A stretch of DNA of 64,000 nt from Idiomarina sp. (GTDB lineage: Bacteria; Pseudomonadota; Gammaproteobacteria; Enterobacterales; Alteromonadaceae). Positions 29,708 through 37,719 of this stretch are shown here, in pieces. The notes below the pieces were generated by a model. The model ran no database searches. It saw only the letters and a program-made list of their open reading frames with translations, and had not been told where the DNA came from. Location of the stretch: positions 248,001-312,000 of the forward strand of contig JAIUMU010000002.1 in the NCBI GenBank assembly GCA_022565355.1, read 5' to 3'. The position numbers and the translations under genes were made by a program. Each line of letters starts with the position of its first letter. The stretch's first letter is position 1.

Positions 29708-30572
29708 TTTTGTCAGCCTGCTCAGGGTTTACAATGCGCAGTTCACTTACTTCCCCTTTCGGGTGATGTAAATGCACATCCATTTGTGGGAATGGAATTC
29801 CGATATCGTTCTCATCCAGAGCATTTTTAATACGCTCCATAGAATCCCAGTACATTGGCCAGTAATCGCCGCTATTTACCCACGGGCGCACAATGAAATC
29901 TACGGAAGAATCATTTAATGCGGTTACCGCAACACGAGGCGCAGGATCTTGCAAAGTGCGCTCATCGGAAGTAATTACTTGCATCAGTACTTCTTTCGTT
30001 TTCTTTAAATCGGCACTGTAAGAAACGCCAATCACCATATCTACGCGACGAATCGGCTCTTGTGAGTAATTGGTTATTTCACTGCTGGTTATTTTTGAGT
30101 TCGGCACCACTACCATTTTGTTATCTGGTGTTTTTAACACTGTGGTGAATAGTTCGATGCGCTGTACAGTACCCGCTACACCGCCTGCCTCTACGTAATC
30201 ACCTGATTTGAATGGCCGGTATATCATGATCAGAACACCAGACGCAAAGTTCGATAGCGAACCTTGCAAAGCCAAACCAATGGCCAAACCGGCGGCACCT
30301 AAAATGGCGATAAACGAGGTAGTTTGTACACCTACATGAGAAAGTGCCATGAGTAACGCGGCAATAATAATAATGGTGCGAATAATGCCAGCCATGAATG
30401 ACACAACCGCATTATCAATTTTGCTTTTATCTAAGCGTCGGGTCATGGTGTTGGTAAGAACACGCGCGATAATCATACCGGCTACCAATATACCAATCGC
30501 AACAAAAAACTTAGCTGCAAATAACAGAATCGCTTCTTGGTTTTCGCCAAACCACTCAATCAGTTCATTCAT
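29694..30572 (-). CDS. mscS: small-conductance mechanosensitive channel, MscS family
   Basis: The product has 292 residues from the ATG at 30572 (GGAAGG upstream); an in-frame start at 30596 would add eight residues. It aligns by eye with E. coli MscS (286): a first segment with IIARVL, a second segment, the pore helix GVQTTSFIAILGAAGLAIGLALQGSLSNFASGVLIMIYRPF, and the cytoplasmic beta and alpha/beta domains (GTVQRIELFTTVLKTPDNKMVVVPNSKI, GIPFPQMDVHLHH). It opens under membrane tension in hypo-osmotic shock. It is the last gene downstream of gspN on the same strand and converges on xseA with overlapping stop codons. Confidence 0.95.
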   Translation of the reverse strand: MNELIEWFGENQEAILLFAAKFFVAIGILVAGMIIARVLTNTMTRRLDKSKIDNAVVSFMAGIIRTIIIIAALLMALSHVGVQTTSFIAILGAAGLAIGLALQGSLSNFASGVLIMIYRPFKSGDYVEAGGVAGTVQRIELFTTVLKTPDNKMVVVPNSKITSSEITNYSQEPIRRVDMVIGVSYSADLKKTKEVLMQVITSDERTLQDPAPRVAVTALNDSSVDFIVRPWVNSGDYWPMYWDSMERIKNALDENDIGIPFPQMDVHLHHPKGEVSELRIVNPEQADKIARS

Positions 30573-30627
30573 GGGCCTTCCTTTTTTCGCGGGCAAAACA
30601 GCTAAGCTGTTGTTTCAGATGTTGTAA

Positions 30628-31386
30628 TTATAGCCGAAAGTTAAAGTATCTTCGACCTTGGCTATCCGGTTCACCAAGCCACTCGATCAAATCACGAATA
30701 CCTTGCGGGGCTTCTGCTGTGGGTGCAACGCCAATGCGTAAATCAACACCACTTGGCGATACCCAGCCGGTAATGCTTAACCCTAGCATATTGTTGTGTG
30801 GCATATCGATTCCTAAACGGCCTTCGGTACAACCAAGCTGGGTTTCATAATCACCCAGATTTTGCCACTGATTACCGAGTTGAGCATTTACTTGCACGCC
30901 CACTGCATTGCCACTCATAACGCTACAAAGGGGCTGCCCAAGAATGAATTCTTGCACATGCAAACTCAGGCCACCGCGAATAGGAATGGGGGTTTGAATC
31001 GGGCTGAACAGCATTAGATCTTCTAAATCACCAGCAAAGCGAGCATCGCGGATACTTAACGCATTGTTACTGGCATTTAATGTTAATGAGCCCTGTAAAA
31101 TATTGCGCTGTTGCGCGGGAATGTTCACGTCCACTTCAGCACTGAGTGTTAGCAGCGCCCATGGTGATAAGCGCCATTCCACATCATACAGGCTGATATC
31201 GCCATCAGAGCCACCGCTTACTACCACCCGCTCTACTGAGCCATTCCATATACTACCGCTGATCTGGCCCAATTGAATCGTGCTTGGCAATGGCGCAACA
31301 GCAGCCACCATTCGTGCAGGGAACAACACCACTAAACCGATAATATAGACGAATATAAGCAAGCTAATCAGCTGCCACTTCTTCAT
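30628..31386 (-). CDS. gspN: type II secretion system protein N
   Basis: The product has 252 residues. A single N-terminal membrane segment (about 5-30) is followed by a periplasmic beta-rich domain: LPSTIQLGQISGSIWNGSVERV, YDVEWRLSPWALL, and a Cys pair in LGQPLCSVMSG and TQLGCTEGRLG, which is typical of GspN. It is the last gene of the gspC-N operon. GspN is optional in T2SS and probably assists assembly of the inner-membrane platform or pilotage of the secretin. The start ATG at 31386 is supported by the MKKW start and the signal anchor. Confidence 0.93.
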   Translation of the reverse strand: MKKWQLISLLIFVYIIGLVVLFPARMVAAVAPLPSTIQLGQISGSIWNGSVERVVVSGGSDGDISLYDVEWRLSPWALLTLSAEVDVNIPAQQRNILQGSLTLNASNNALSIRDARFAGDLEDLMLFSPIQTPIPIRGGLSLHVQEFILGQPLCSVMSGNAVGVQVNAQLGNQWQNLGDYETQLGCTEGRLGIDMPHNNMLGLSITGWVSPSGVDLRIGVAPTAEAPQGIRDLIEWLGEPDSQGRRYFNFRL

Positions 31387-31444
31387 TCGTTACTGCTCCA
31401 ATTCATAACAAAAACAACATCTCGAAAAACTTACTCTACTCATA

Positions 31445-32008
31445 CTAGGCACGAACTTGTAAGCGGCGTACCCGCACTACACCGGGTTCATTGGTTTCTG
31501 ATACATCAACGGCCTCTATCATTACTTGCCGCTCCGCCAAGCGCACTAAGAATTCAACTAGGCGATTAAACTCCACCTCGTTAAATACCAGTACCAATGA
31601 TTCATTTTGCGGTTGCATGCGAGTTACTTCAATGTCGAGGTTATTACTTAACGTGTTAATTAAACCACTGAGTTGATTGGCTGTTACCGCCTGTGCGCCA
31701 GATTGGCTGGCACTTCGGGCTTGTAGCACTCTGGCGATTTGCTGTTCTACATAGCGTTGCGTGCTGTATTCAGCCGCTAACCGAGCTTCTGCCCGCGCGG
31801 TACGTTCTTGCAGCGGCTGCCAAATTGCAAACCATACAATAATCACCACTAGAAACACGCCTAGCCCTTGCAATACCCGCTGTTCACGCGCTTCTAGGCG
31901 CTGCCAACGTTGCTGGGCTTGTACCGAAACTTTATCCCAATGTGGGCTAATGTATTCGCGGATTGGCGTGGTAACTTTAGCAACCCTGGCTTTTATCATT
32001 GCGCTCAT
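31445..32008 (-). CDS. gspM: type II secretion system protein M
   Basis: The product has 187 residues. A cytoplasmic N terminus (about 1-45) is followed by a membrane segment (VLQGLGVFLVVIIVWFAI), a coiled-coil-like stretch rich in A, E, R and Q, and a ferredoxin-like periplasmic domain ending VRVRRLQVRA. GspM binds GspL in the inner-membrane platform. The start overlaps the gspL stop as ATGA. Length and order are as expected for the family. Confidence 0.95.
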   Translation of the reverse strand: MSAMIKARVAKVTTPIREYISPHWDKVSVQAQQRWQRLEAREQRVLQGLGVFLVVIIVWFAIWQPLQERTARAEARLAAEYSTQRYVEQQIARVLQARSASQSGAQAVTANQLSGLINTLSNNLDIEVTRMQPQNESLVLVFNEVEFNRLVEFLVRLAERQVMIEAVDVSETNEPGVVRVRRLQVRA

Positions 32009-33228
32009 GCTCCGCTCCTTACTACCAAGGTACCGTTAATTTGCCCAGCGCGGCTGGTGAGTTGGCCTTGCTCAACCACTAAGCTCTGCTCTCGCGCTAT
32101 TTGTGTAAACCGCTCGAACGCTTGGAAGTTGGCGCCATTCGCTTGCATGCGTAATTCGCCGCGATTGTGATCATACTGCAACATGGTAAGTTCCATGGGC
32201 ACAGCGTTAAACGCCGGCTGCAGTTGTTCCAGCAGGCGAATTACTTGTGCGGCATCGCCGCTACCGCTACTTTGTACTTGGCTTTCGAGCTGGCTGCGGA
32301 TATTTACAATCCGCGTAGCCTCTGGAAAGGTTTGTCGATACAGATCTTCGTACTGCTGCTGCACAGCGCGGGCTTCACGCTGAACGCTAGAACCCGTAAC
32401 CCACTCATTCACGAACATAACGGCAAGAAACACACTGGCTGCGATCGCTGGAAAACGCCACTGTCGCCAATTCGTAGAGCTGGCCTTTTGCATGCGAAAC
32501 TCGCCTTGAAAAATATTCACTACATTTACCGCGTTCACCGCCAACTCCAATGGCAATGAAGGATCGCTACTTCGCACTGGTGCTGGCGGCTCCGCCCACT
32601 GCACATCGCCGTACGCTACGATTTCAGTTAATACCGCTTCCGGCTCTTCGTAATCATGGGTAAGCATTCCTTGCGCTAATTCTGGCTCCAATACCACGCC
32701 CTGCCATGCACTTTGGCGAATCACCCACTCCGTGCCGTAGGCGCCCCGGAATACCGCAATGCTCCATGCATTCTCGAGCTCCGGCAATAAGAAAATATCC
32801 GGATATAACGCTTGGCTATGAATGCCCGCTTGCGCTAATTGAGTGAGCCAGCTTTCTACTTGTTGCTTGCGCACCACAAATACTGGTATCGATTCACTTT
32901 TCGGCAGGTTTTCTGGCCAAAAGAAGTGCAATAGCTCGATATCTTCCGCTACTTCATCTTCTAAGGCATACGGAATTAACTGCTCAAGATGACGACGCGA
33001 TTTCGCGGGCACCTCAACGGTATGAAAGCCGATAGCCGCCGAGCTCACATATACTTTAACGCTGCGATTTTTGGCTTTCTCCGCTAATTGGTTGAGCTCG
33101 CTGATATCATCTAACTCACCACTCGCCACTACGGCTTGCTCAGCAAAGTGCCAAATTAGCCAACTCACTGGCTGTTGCTCTGCACTCTGTTCACCTGCGG
33201 GAAGGCGAATAATTAATTGTTCATTCAT
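32005..33228 (-). CDS. gspL: type II secretion system protein L
   Basis: The product has 407 residues from the ATG at 33228 (MNEQLIIRLPAGE). A longer in-frame reading would begin inside gspK and is less likely. The cytoplasmic actin-like domain (about 1-240, with VSWLIWHF and VPAKSRRHLEQLIPYALEDEVAEDIELLHFF) recruits the ATPase GspE. A membrane segment (about 260-280: FPAIAASVFLAVMFVNEWV) and a periplasmic ferredoxin-like domain follow. The first eight bases overlap the end of gspK, and the last four overlap gspM, so the genes are translationally coupled. Confidence 0.95.
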   Translation of the reverse strand: MNEQLIIRLPAGEQSAEQQPVSWLIWHFAEQAVVASGELDDISELNQLAEKAKNRSVKVYVSSAAIGFHTVEVPAKSRRHLEQLIPYALEDEVAEDIELLHFFWPENLPKSESIPVFVVRKQQVESWLTQLAQAGIHSQALYPDIFLLPELENAWSIAVFRGAYGTEWVIRQSAWQGVVLEPELAQGMLTHDYEEPEAVLTEIVAYGDVQWAEPPAPVRSSDPSLPLELAVNAVNVVNIFQGEFRMQKASSTNWRQWRFPAIAASVFLAVMFVNEWVTGSSVQREARAVQQQYEDLYRQTFPEATRIVNIRSQLESQVQSSGSGDAAQVIRLLEQLQPAFNAVPMELTMLQYDHNRGELRMQANGANFQAFERFTQIAREQSLVVEQGQLTSRAGQINGTLVVRSGA

Positions 33229-34258
33229 CTTGCTGATATCCTCCACGGGAACGGTGCAGTATAAATGCCGCTCCGTCACGAATAAGCATCTGGCTTACTC
33301 CATAATATTCTAGATCACCATATTGCACTTGGGCCTGCAACTGAAAATATTCGCTTGCCACCGTTAACTGCTCAAGTTCAGATAACGTGGTGCCTGCACT
33401 TAATAAATTCTGAATCTCACCTTGCTGGCGGATCGCCTCTACATCTTCGAAGCCATCGCTTGGCCGAGCATTTAATAAACTTTGCGCGGCGTTCATATCC
33501 AGCTGACCACGGAAAAAGGCCGTTACAATTTGTGGTTTGTTTTCTGCCACAGTATTGAGGTTCAGCCGCCACTCGGTAACCGCCGGTATAACGCACACAT
33601 AAGGCGCTAAGGCTTCGTATACTGTTTGATTATAGCCTGCTATTTGGCGTAATTCCGAGATATGCGAAAGGAGATTATTGCCGGCTTGGTAGGGCTGCGG
33701 CAACGATTCATAATCCGCATCTTCTGCGCCAAATGAATTGTGTAATTCCGAGTTTTTATCTAACCAATCGATGAGCGTTGCGGTAAGGCGTTCAGCTTGA
33801 AACTCATCAATTTCCAGCACCTGCAATAATGCTTGATACTGTTCTACCGCCAATACAAAGCGCGCATTGGTAATATCATCGGTATACAAACTATTGAGGT
33901 TAAAGCAGCTGTGTAAATCTTGTATGCGCCCACCAATAGCGCCGCCACGCACAGGAAACGGGCCTTGTTGCAACGCCCAATTTTGTTCTAAGTGCGTGCG
34001 TCCTTCGCTCTCTTCAAGTTCAGTGAGCAGTACCTGACGAACCAAGGCTTCAGCACTTAACCAATGCCAATACGCTTGCTCTGCATAATCCGAACTTGCT
34101 ATCCGCGCTACCTGAATGCGCAGCCGGCTACTCATTTGCATGGCTAGCACCACAATAATCGCAACCACTAACAGCACCGTGATAATCGCAAAGCCTTGCT
34201 GTTTCTGCCTCGCACCAGGGTTACTCCCGCTAGGGCGCGTTTTATATAGGTTCATCAT
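33221..34258 (-). CDS. gspK: type II secretion minor pseudopilin K
   Basis: The product has 345 residues. The leader ends in KQQG before FAIITVLLVVAIIVVLAMQM, with G/F cleavage by the prepilin peptidase. The mature protein is large with an inserted alpha domain, as in GspK: ALFTLLDWLDKN-like features appear as TATLIDWLDKNSE and DYESLPQPYQAGN, followed by LNLNTVAENKP. It lacks the Glu at mature position 5 that other pseudopilins have (Val or Leu there), which is characteristic of GspK, the tip subunit. The ATG at 34258 overlaps the gspJ stop (ATGA). Confidence 0.95.
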   Translation of the reverse strand: MMNLYKTRPSGSNPGARQKQQGFAIITVLLVVAIIVVLAMQMSSRLRIQVARIASSDYAEQAYWHWLSAEALVRQVLLTELEESEGRTHLEQNWALQQGPFPVRGGAIGGRIQDLHSCFNLNSLYTDDITNARFVLAVEQYQALLQVLEIDEFQAERLTATLIDWLDKNSELHNSFGAEDADYESLPQPYQAGNNLLSHISELRQIAGYNQTVYEALAPYVCVIPAVTEWRLNLNTVAENKPQIVTAFFRGQLDMNAAQSLLNARPSDGFEDVEAIRQQGEIQNLLSAGTTLSELEQLTVASEYFQLQAQVQYGDLEYYGVSQMLIRDGAAFILHRSRGGYQQDE

Positions 34259-34962
34259 GGCAGTGGCTCCGGCTTAGTACCCGAAGTAAGCAACCAGCGT
34301 TCAATGTCACCAAAATTTTCGATTTCAATACGTACCACAACGATATCTGGCAAACTGTTCGCGATAAGCCAGCTATCATAGTTTTCATCATTATGGCGGA
34401 AGGTAACACTCAACTCGCTCACACCATGCAGCAAATCCTGCACGGCTTGATCGCCGCTGGTATCATCCACAAAGGGCCGATACACGCGTTGCAGCACGTT
34501 ATCACGCACCCGGTACACAACCGGCTGCAATTCGCTGCGCGGCAGCATCATGGCCGGATTGGTCCAACCGGCGCGCACAAATGCCAAGCCACCACTATCG
34601 CTATCAATCAGTGCTGAATCATTACTTACGTATATGCCACGGGCTTCTTCAGGAATAGCCCGAACCTGCCGCACCACCATTTGCCGCACATCGCGATCAA
34701 GGGTAAGTAAAGCAAACTGAACTTCTGCCAAGCGTTCATGGCGAAGCTTACTATTTTCTTCAGAATCGATCATTTGCGTAAGTACAATGGCGCTCGCCAA
34801 CCCGATGAGCGCCAAAATCGCCATGGCAATCAGTACCTCAATCAGGGTGAAGCCTCGCGCTTTACGCATCTGTGCTGTTGCGGCTAACGCACTCAGCCTT
34901 CGGCATTGGCGTTGCTTTCGGTGCGAAGGTTGCTTTTGGTGCATAGGTTGCGATAGTTGCAT
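34255..34962 (-). CDS. gspJ: type II secretion minor pseudopilin J
   Basis: The product has 235 residues from the ATG at 34962, which overlaps the gspI stop as TAATG. That start gives a long basic leader of about 37 residues (QPMHQKQPSHRKQRQ...) before the cleavage site KARG/FTLIEVLIAMAILALIGLA. An internal ATG at 34869 (MRKARG) would give a normal short leader but has no clear ribosome site. The mature protein has the GspJ features LTLDRDVRQMVVRQVR, GGLAFVRAGWTNP and LQPVVYRVRDNVLQRVYRP. It forms the pseudopilus tip with GspI and GspK. Confidence 0.93.
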   Translation of the reverse strand: MQLSQPMHQKQPSHRKQRQCRRLSALAATAQMRKARGFTLIEVLIAMAILALIGLASAIVLTQMIDSEENSKLRHERLAEVQFALLTLDRDVRQMVVRQVRAIPEEARGIYVSNDSALIDSDSGGLAFVRAGWTNPAMMLPRSELQPVVYRVRDNVLQRVYRPFVDDTSGDQAVQDLLHGVSELSVTFRHNDENYDSWLIANSLPDIVVVRIEIENFGDIERWLLTSGTKPEPLP

Positions 34963-35360
34963 TAGCGCCGCCCCACATACGAGCTGAGCTCTACTACAAC
35001 TTGGCCTTCGGCAGTATCCCGCACGCGAATCGTTACTTCGCGCAAATCGGGTGTTACCGTTTCCAATACTTGCTGTTCCCAAAACCACTGCATGCCGGCC
35101 ATTTCCATTTCACCGCTAAACTCATCTACTGGCGGCCACACTGTTTGATTACGCGCTTCCAAATGCACTTCAGCCATTCGATTGCTGGCCACTTGCTGGG
35201 CAAAATAACGGGTTTCTAGAATACTGGTGCTGCGTAATTGTTCGGTAGCCATATTCAATGCAGCTAGCGCTCCAATGGCAAAAATAACCAACGCAAACAT
35301 GGTTTCAACAAGGGTAAAGCCGCCTGCACGCTGCGCTTGTTTGTAGCGGATAGCGCCCAT
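34962..35360 (-). CDS. gspI: type II secretion minor pseudopilin I
   Basis: The product has 132 residues from the ATG at 35360, with AGGGG eight bases upstream; an in-frame extension upstream starts with TTG and is unlikely. The leader MGAIRYKQAQRAGG is followed by FTLVETMFALVIFAIGALAALNMATEQL with the conserved Glu5. The family feature RYFAQQVASNRMAEVHLEAR is present, then VDEFSGEMEMAGMQWFWEQQV. It is a tip subunit nucleating pseudopilus assembly. A 12-codon ORF ends exactly on its start codon (TAATG). Confidence 0.94.
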   Translation of the reverse strand: MGAIRYKQAQRAGGFTLVETMFALVIFAIGALAALNMATEQLRSTSILETRYFAQQVASNRMAEVHLEARNQTVWPPVDEFSGEMEMAGMQWFWEQQVLETVTPDLREVTIRVRDTAEGQVVVELSSYVGRR

Positions 35361-35398
35361 TATTCGGCCCCTAACTGAGTTGGCATGTGGTTTACCAT
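35360..35398 (-). CDS. possible 12-codon coupling ORF between gspH and gspI
   Basis: An ATG at 35398, inside the last codons of gspH, opens a 12-residue ORF (MVNHMPTQLGAE) whose TAA shares its last A with the gspI ATG. GAGGAAGGG at the end of gspH lies at a good ribosome-site distance. It may serve to hand ribosomes from gspH to gspI. No product function is proposed, and it could be fortuitous. Confidence 0.35.
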   Translation of the reverse strand: MVNHMPTQLGAE

Positions 35399-36045
35399 TG
35401 TGGCCCTTCCTCAAGCTTTAGCTGAATCCCACTGCGGCCATTCACTGTTACCGCACTTTCCATCGCTTGGCGATTGTGAAAATAAATACGAAAGGGAACA
35501 AACTCAGTACTTTCAAAAATAAGCACCGTGGGGCGTGGTATGCGTTTGTCAGGGTCTTCCGGGCGCTCATCCCGGCCAAAAATCGCATCGCGGCCTTCAC
35601 TCATATTATCGAGTAAACGGAAATCGCCCATTTCTAATTCAAAATAATAAGGTTCGGAAAGGGTTACTGGCCGCAACGGCGGCTCTACTTGCAACTGCCA
35701 CTTGTTCTCGTACCAGCGATAAAAACGGTAGGTGCTTTCGGCTTCATCAAATTCAATGCCATACACATAATTTCGCAATAACGCTTGTTCGCGAGCATGA
35801 TGCACCTGCTGCAAAAAGCGCTCGGCATTGCTACTCACGTCTTCATCAAAGCGTGCGGTGCTCGGCAAATTAAGCACCACAATCATGGCCCCAAGGCCGA
35901 TAATTAAAATCGTCAGCATCACCTCAATAAGCGTGAAGCCCTGCGCACGATTGCTAGCTTTTTTAGCCTCACCGCGATTGCGAGTGGCGAAAATGCCACT
36001 CAGCAAACTTACGGTGGGCAGCTGTATCAATCGCGATTGCAGCAT
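35392..36045 (-). CDS. gspH: type II secretion minor pseudopilin H
   Basis: The product has 217 residues from the ATG at 36045, eight bases after the gspG stop. A longer frame to 36120 would run into gspG. The leader is long (about 36 residues, ending KKASNRAQG) before FTLIEVMLTILIIGLGAMIVVLNL with Glu5. The globular part includes VHHAREQALLRNYVYGIEF and FRFYRWYENKWQ-like sequence, as expected for GspH. The ribosome site for 36045 is weak, so the true start may be internal, but no better ATG is seen before the cleavage site. Confidence 0.92.
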   Translation of the reverse strand: MLQSRLIQLPTVSLLSGIFATRNRGEAKKASNRAQGFTLIEVMLTILIIGLGAMIVVLNLPSTARFDEDVSSNAERFLQQVHHAREQALLRNYVYGIEFDEAESTYRFYRWYENKWQLQVEPPLRPVTLSEPYYFELEMGDFRLLDNMSEGRDAIFGRDERPEDPDKRIPRPTVLIFESTEFVPFRIYFHNRQAMESAVTVNGRSGIQLKLEEGPQW

Positions 36046-36052
36046 ACTGATG

Positions 36053-36493
36053 TTATTGGTCTTCGGTACGATCGTGCATATTCCAAGTACCGATATCATC
36101 ATCAGTGCCTGGCTGACCATCTGGGCCTACGCTAAAAATATCGTAACGGCCAAACTGGCCTGGGCTCAATAAGCGATACTCATTACCCCACGGATCATCT
36201 GGTAAACGGCGAATATAGCCACCTTCACGGAAGTTACGCGGGCGTGGGTCAATTTGCGCTGGCATTACTAATGCCTCTAAGCCCTGCTCGGTAGTTGGGT
36301 ACACACCGTTATCAAGGCGATACATTTCCATCGCATTTTCTAGTGCCGTGATATCCGACACCGCTTTTTGCCGTGTTGCCTGCTCGCGCTGGCCGAACAC
36401 TTGCGGCACAACCAAAGTAGCGAGAATGCCTAAAATCACAATCACCACCATTAACTCGATCATCGAGAAACCTGTTTGTTTCTGCATTTTCAT
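36053..36493 (-). CDS. gspG: type II secretion major pseudopilin G
   Basis: This is a 146-residue prepilin: the short leader MKMQKQTG is followed by FSMIELMVVIVILGILATLVVPQV with Glu5. Hallmarks of the major pseudopilin are complete: ALENAMEMYRLDNGVYPTTEQGLEAL, a DPWGNEY block, and the calcium-binding loop with GPDGQPGTDDDIGTW. It is the main subunit of the periplasmic pseudopilus that pushes substrates through GspD. It lies two bases after gspF. Confidence 0.98.
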   Translation of the reverse strand: MKMQKQTGFSMIELMVVIVILGILATLVVPQVFGQREQATRQKAVSDITALENAMEMYRLDNGVYPTTEQGLEALVMPAQIDPRPRNFREGGYIRRLPDDPWGNEYRLLSPGQFGRYDIFSVGPDGQPGTDDDIGTWNMHDRTEDQ

Positions 36494-36495
36494 GA

Positions 36496-37716
36496 TTAAC
36501 CACCTGCTAACGTATTAAGAGCCATGATTGGCATTAGTACTGCCAATACAATAAATAGAACTACAAATGCCATTGTTACAATCAATAGTGGCTCGAAGAT
36601 CTTCAAGCTTACATTTACTACCGCAGAAAACTCACTGTCTTGGTTATCTGCACAGCGCCGCAACATTTGTTCCAGTTCACCACTTTTCTCACCTGATGCA
36701 ATCATGTGCAGCATCATGGGTGGGAATAATTTGCTATCCGCCAATGCGGCTTTCAAGCTTGTACCTTCGCGCACCCTATCCGCGGCAATTTCCACTACTT
36801 CACGCATGCGCATATTGCCAAGTACCGACCCGGTAATTCGCAAGCCCTCCAATAATGGTACCGCCGAGGCAGATAAAATACTAAGCGTACGGGCAAAGCG
36901 TGAGGTATTAACAGTACGAACAAGATTACCAATGAACGGCATTTTCAGTAGGCGTTTATCATATTTGTAGCGGTACTTCGGCACCAGCAGTAAGCGCCGC
37001 ATAGCAATCACAGCAATGATTAGCGCCACTAACATATAGACACCGTAATCGCGCAAAGTTTCACTAATCGCGATCAAGATCTGTGTTACCACAGGCAAGC
37101 CTTGGCCCAGATCTTCAAACTGCTCCACAATTTGTGGCACTACTACAGAAAGCAAAAACGCTACTACACCAAAAGCTACAATCGAGAGCACAATGGGATA
37201 CACCGCGGCCTGTTTAATTTGGCTATTCATGGCTTGGCGTTGCTCGGTGTAATCGGCTAAACGATTCAACACTTCATCGAGATGGCCAGATTTTTCGCCC
37301 GCGCCAACCATGGCACAATACAAATCATCGAATACTTTTGGGAAATCGCGCATACCATCGGCCAGGCTATAGCCTTCAACTACTCGGCTTCGCACCGACA
37401 TCAACATTTTCTGTAAGCGCGGCTTATCGGTTTGCTCTGCTACGGCTAATAACGCTTGCTCAATAGGTAAAGCCGCCGCCACAAGCGTTGCTAATTGGCG
37501 GGTAATTAACGCTAAATCATGGGTTTTTATTTTACTTTGCAAGAAACTGAACTTGCGTGAGTTCGCGGTTTCTTGCGCACGAGCCGGTTCCACTGCAATT
37601 GGCAACAAACCTTGTTCGCGCAACTGGGTACGAATTTGCCGTTCTGTGTCGGCTTCTAATACACCATTTTTCTTCCGCCCTTGTTTATCGAGCGCTTCGT
37701 ATGCATAGGCTGGCAT
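36496..37716 (-). CDS. gspF: type II secretion inner-membrane platform protein F
   Basis: This is a 406-residue polytopic protein with two repeated cytoplasmic T2SSF domains (about 70-190 and 270-395, with SLADGMRDFPKVFDDLYCAMVGAGEKSGHLDEVLNRLADY and LIASGEKSGELEQMLRRCADNQ) and three membrane segments (about 170-190, 220-240, 375-400). It connects GspE ATP hydrolysis with pseudopilus assembly. The start MPAYAYEALDKQGRKKNGV is typical. It lies three bases after gspE. Confidence 0.97.
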   Translation of the reverse strand: MPAYAYEALDKQGRKKNGVLEADTERQIRTQLREQGLLPIAVEPARAQETANSRKFSFLQSKIKTHDLALITRQLATLVAAALPIEQALLAVAEQTDKPRLQKMLMSVRSRVVEGYSLADGMRDFPKVFDDLYCAMVGAGEKSGHLDEVLNRLADYTEQRQAMNSQIKQAAVYPIVLSIVAFGVVAFLLSVVVPQIVEQFEDLGQGLPVVTQILIAISETLRDYGVYMLVALIIAVIAMRRLLLVPKYRYKYDKRLLKMPFIGNLVRTVNTSRFARTLSILSASAVPLLEGLRITGSVLGNMRMREVVEIAADRVREGTSLKAALADSKLFPPMMLHMIASGEKSGELEQMLRRCADNQDSEFSAVVNVSLKIFEPLLIVTMAFVVLFIVLAVLMPIMALNTLAGG

Positions 37717-37719
37717 CGC

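Noticed and set aside
33229..33279. Longer GspL reading from within gspK
   Set aside because: The added residues are the out-of-frame end of gspK, and the typical GspL start is at the ATG at 33228.
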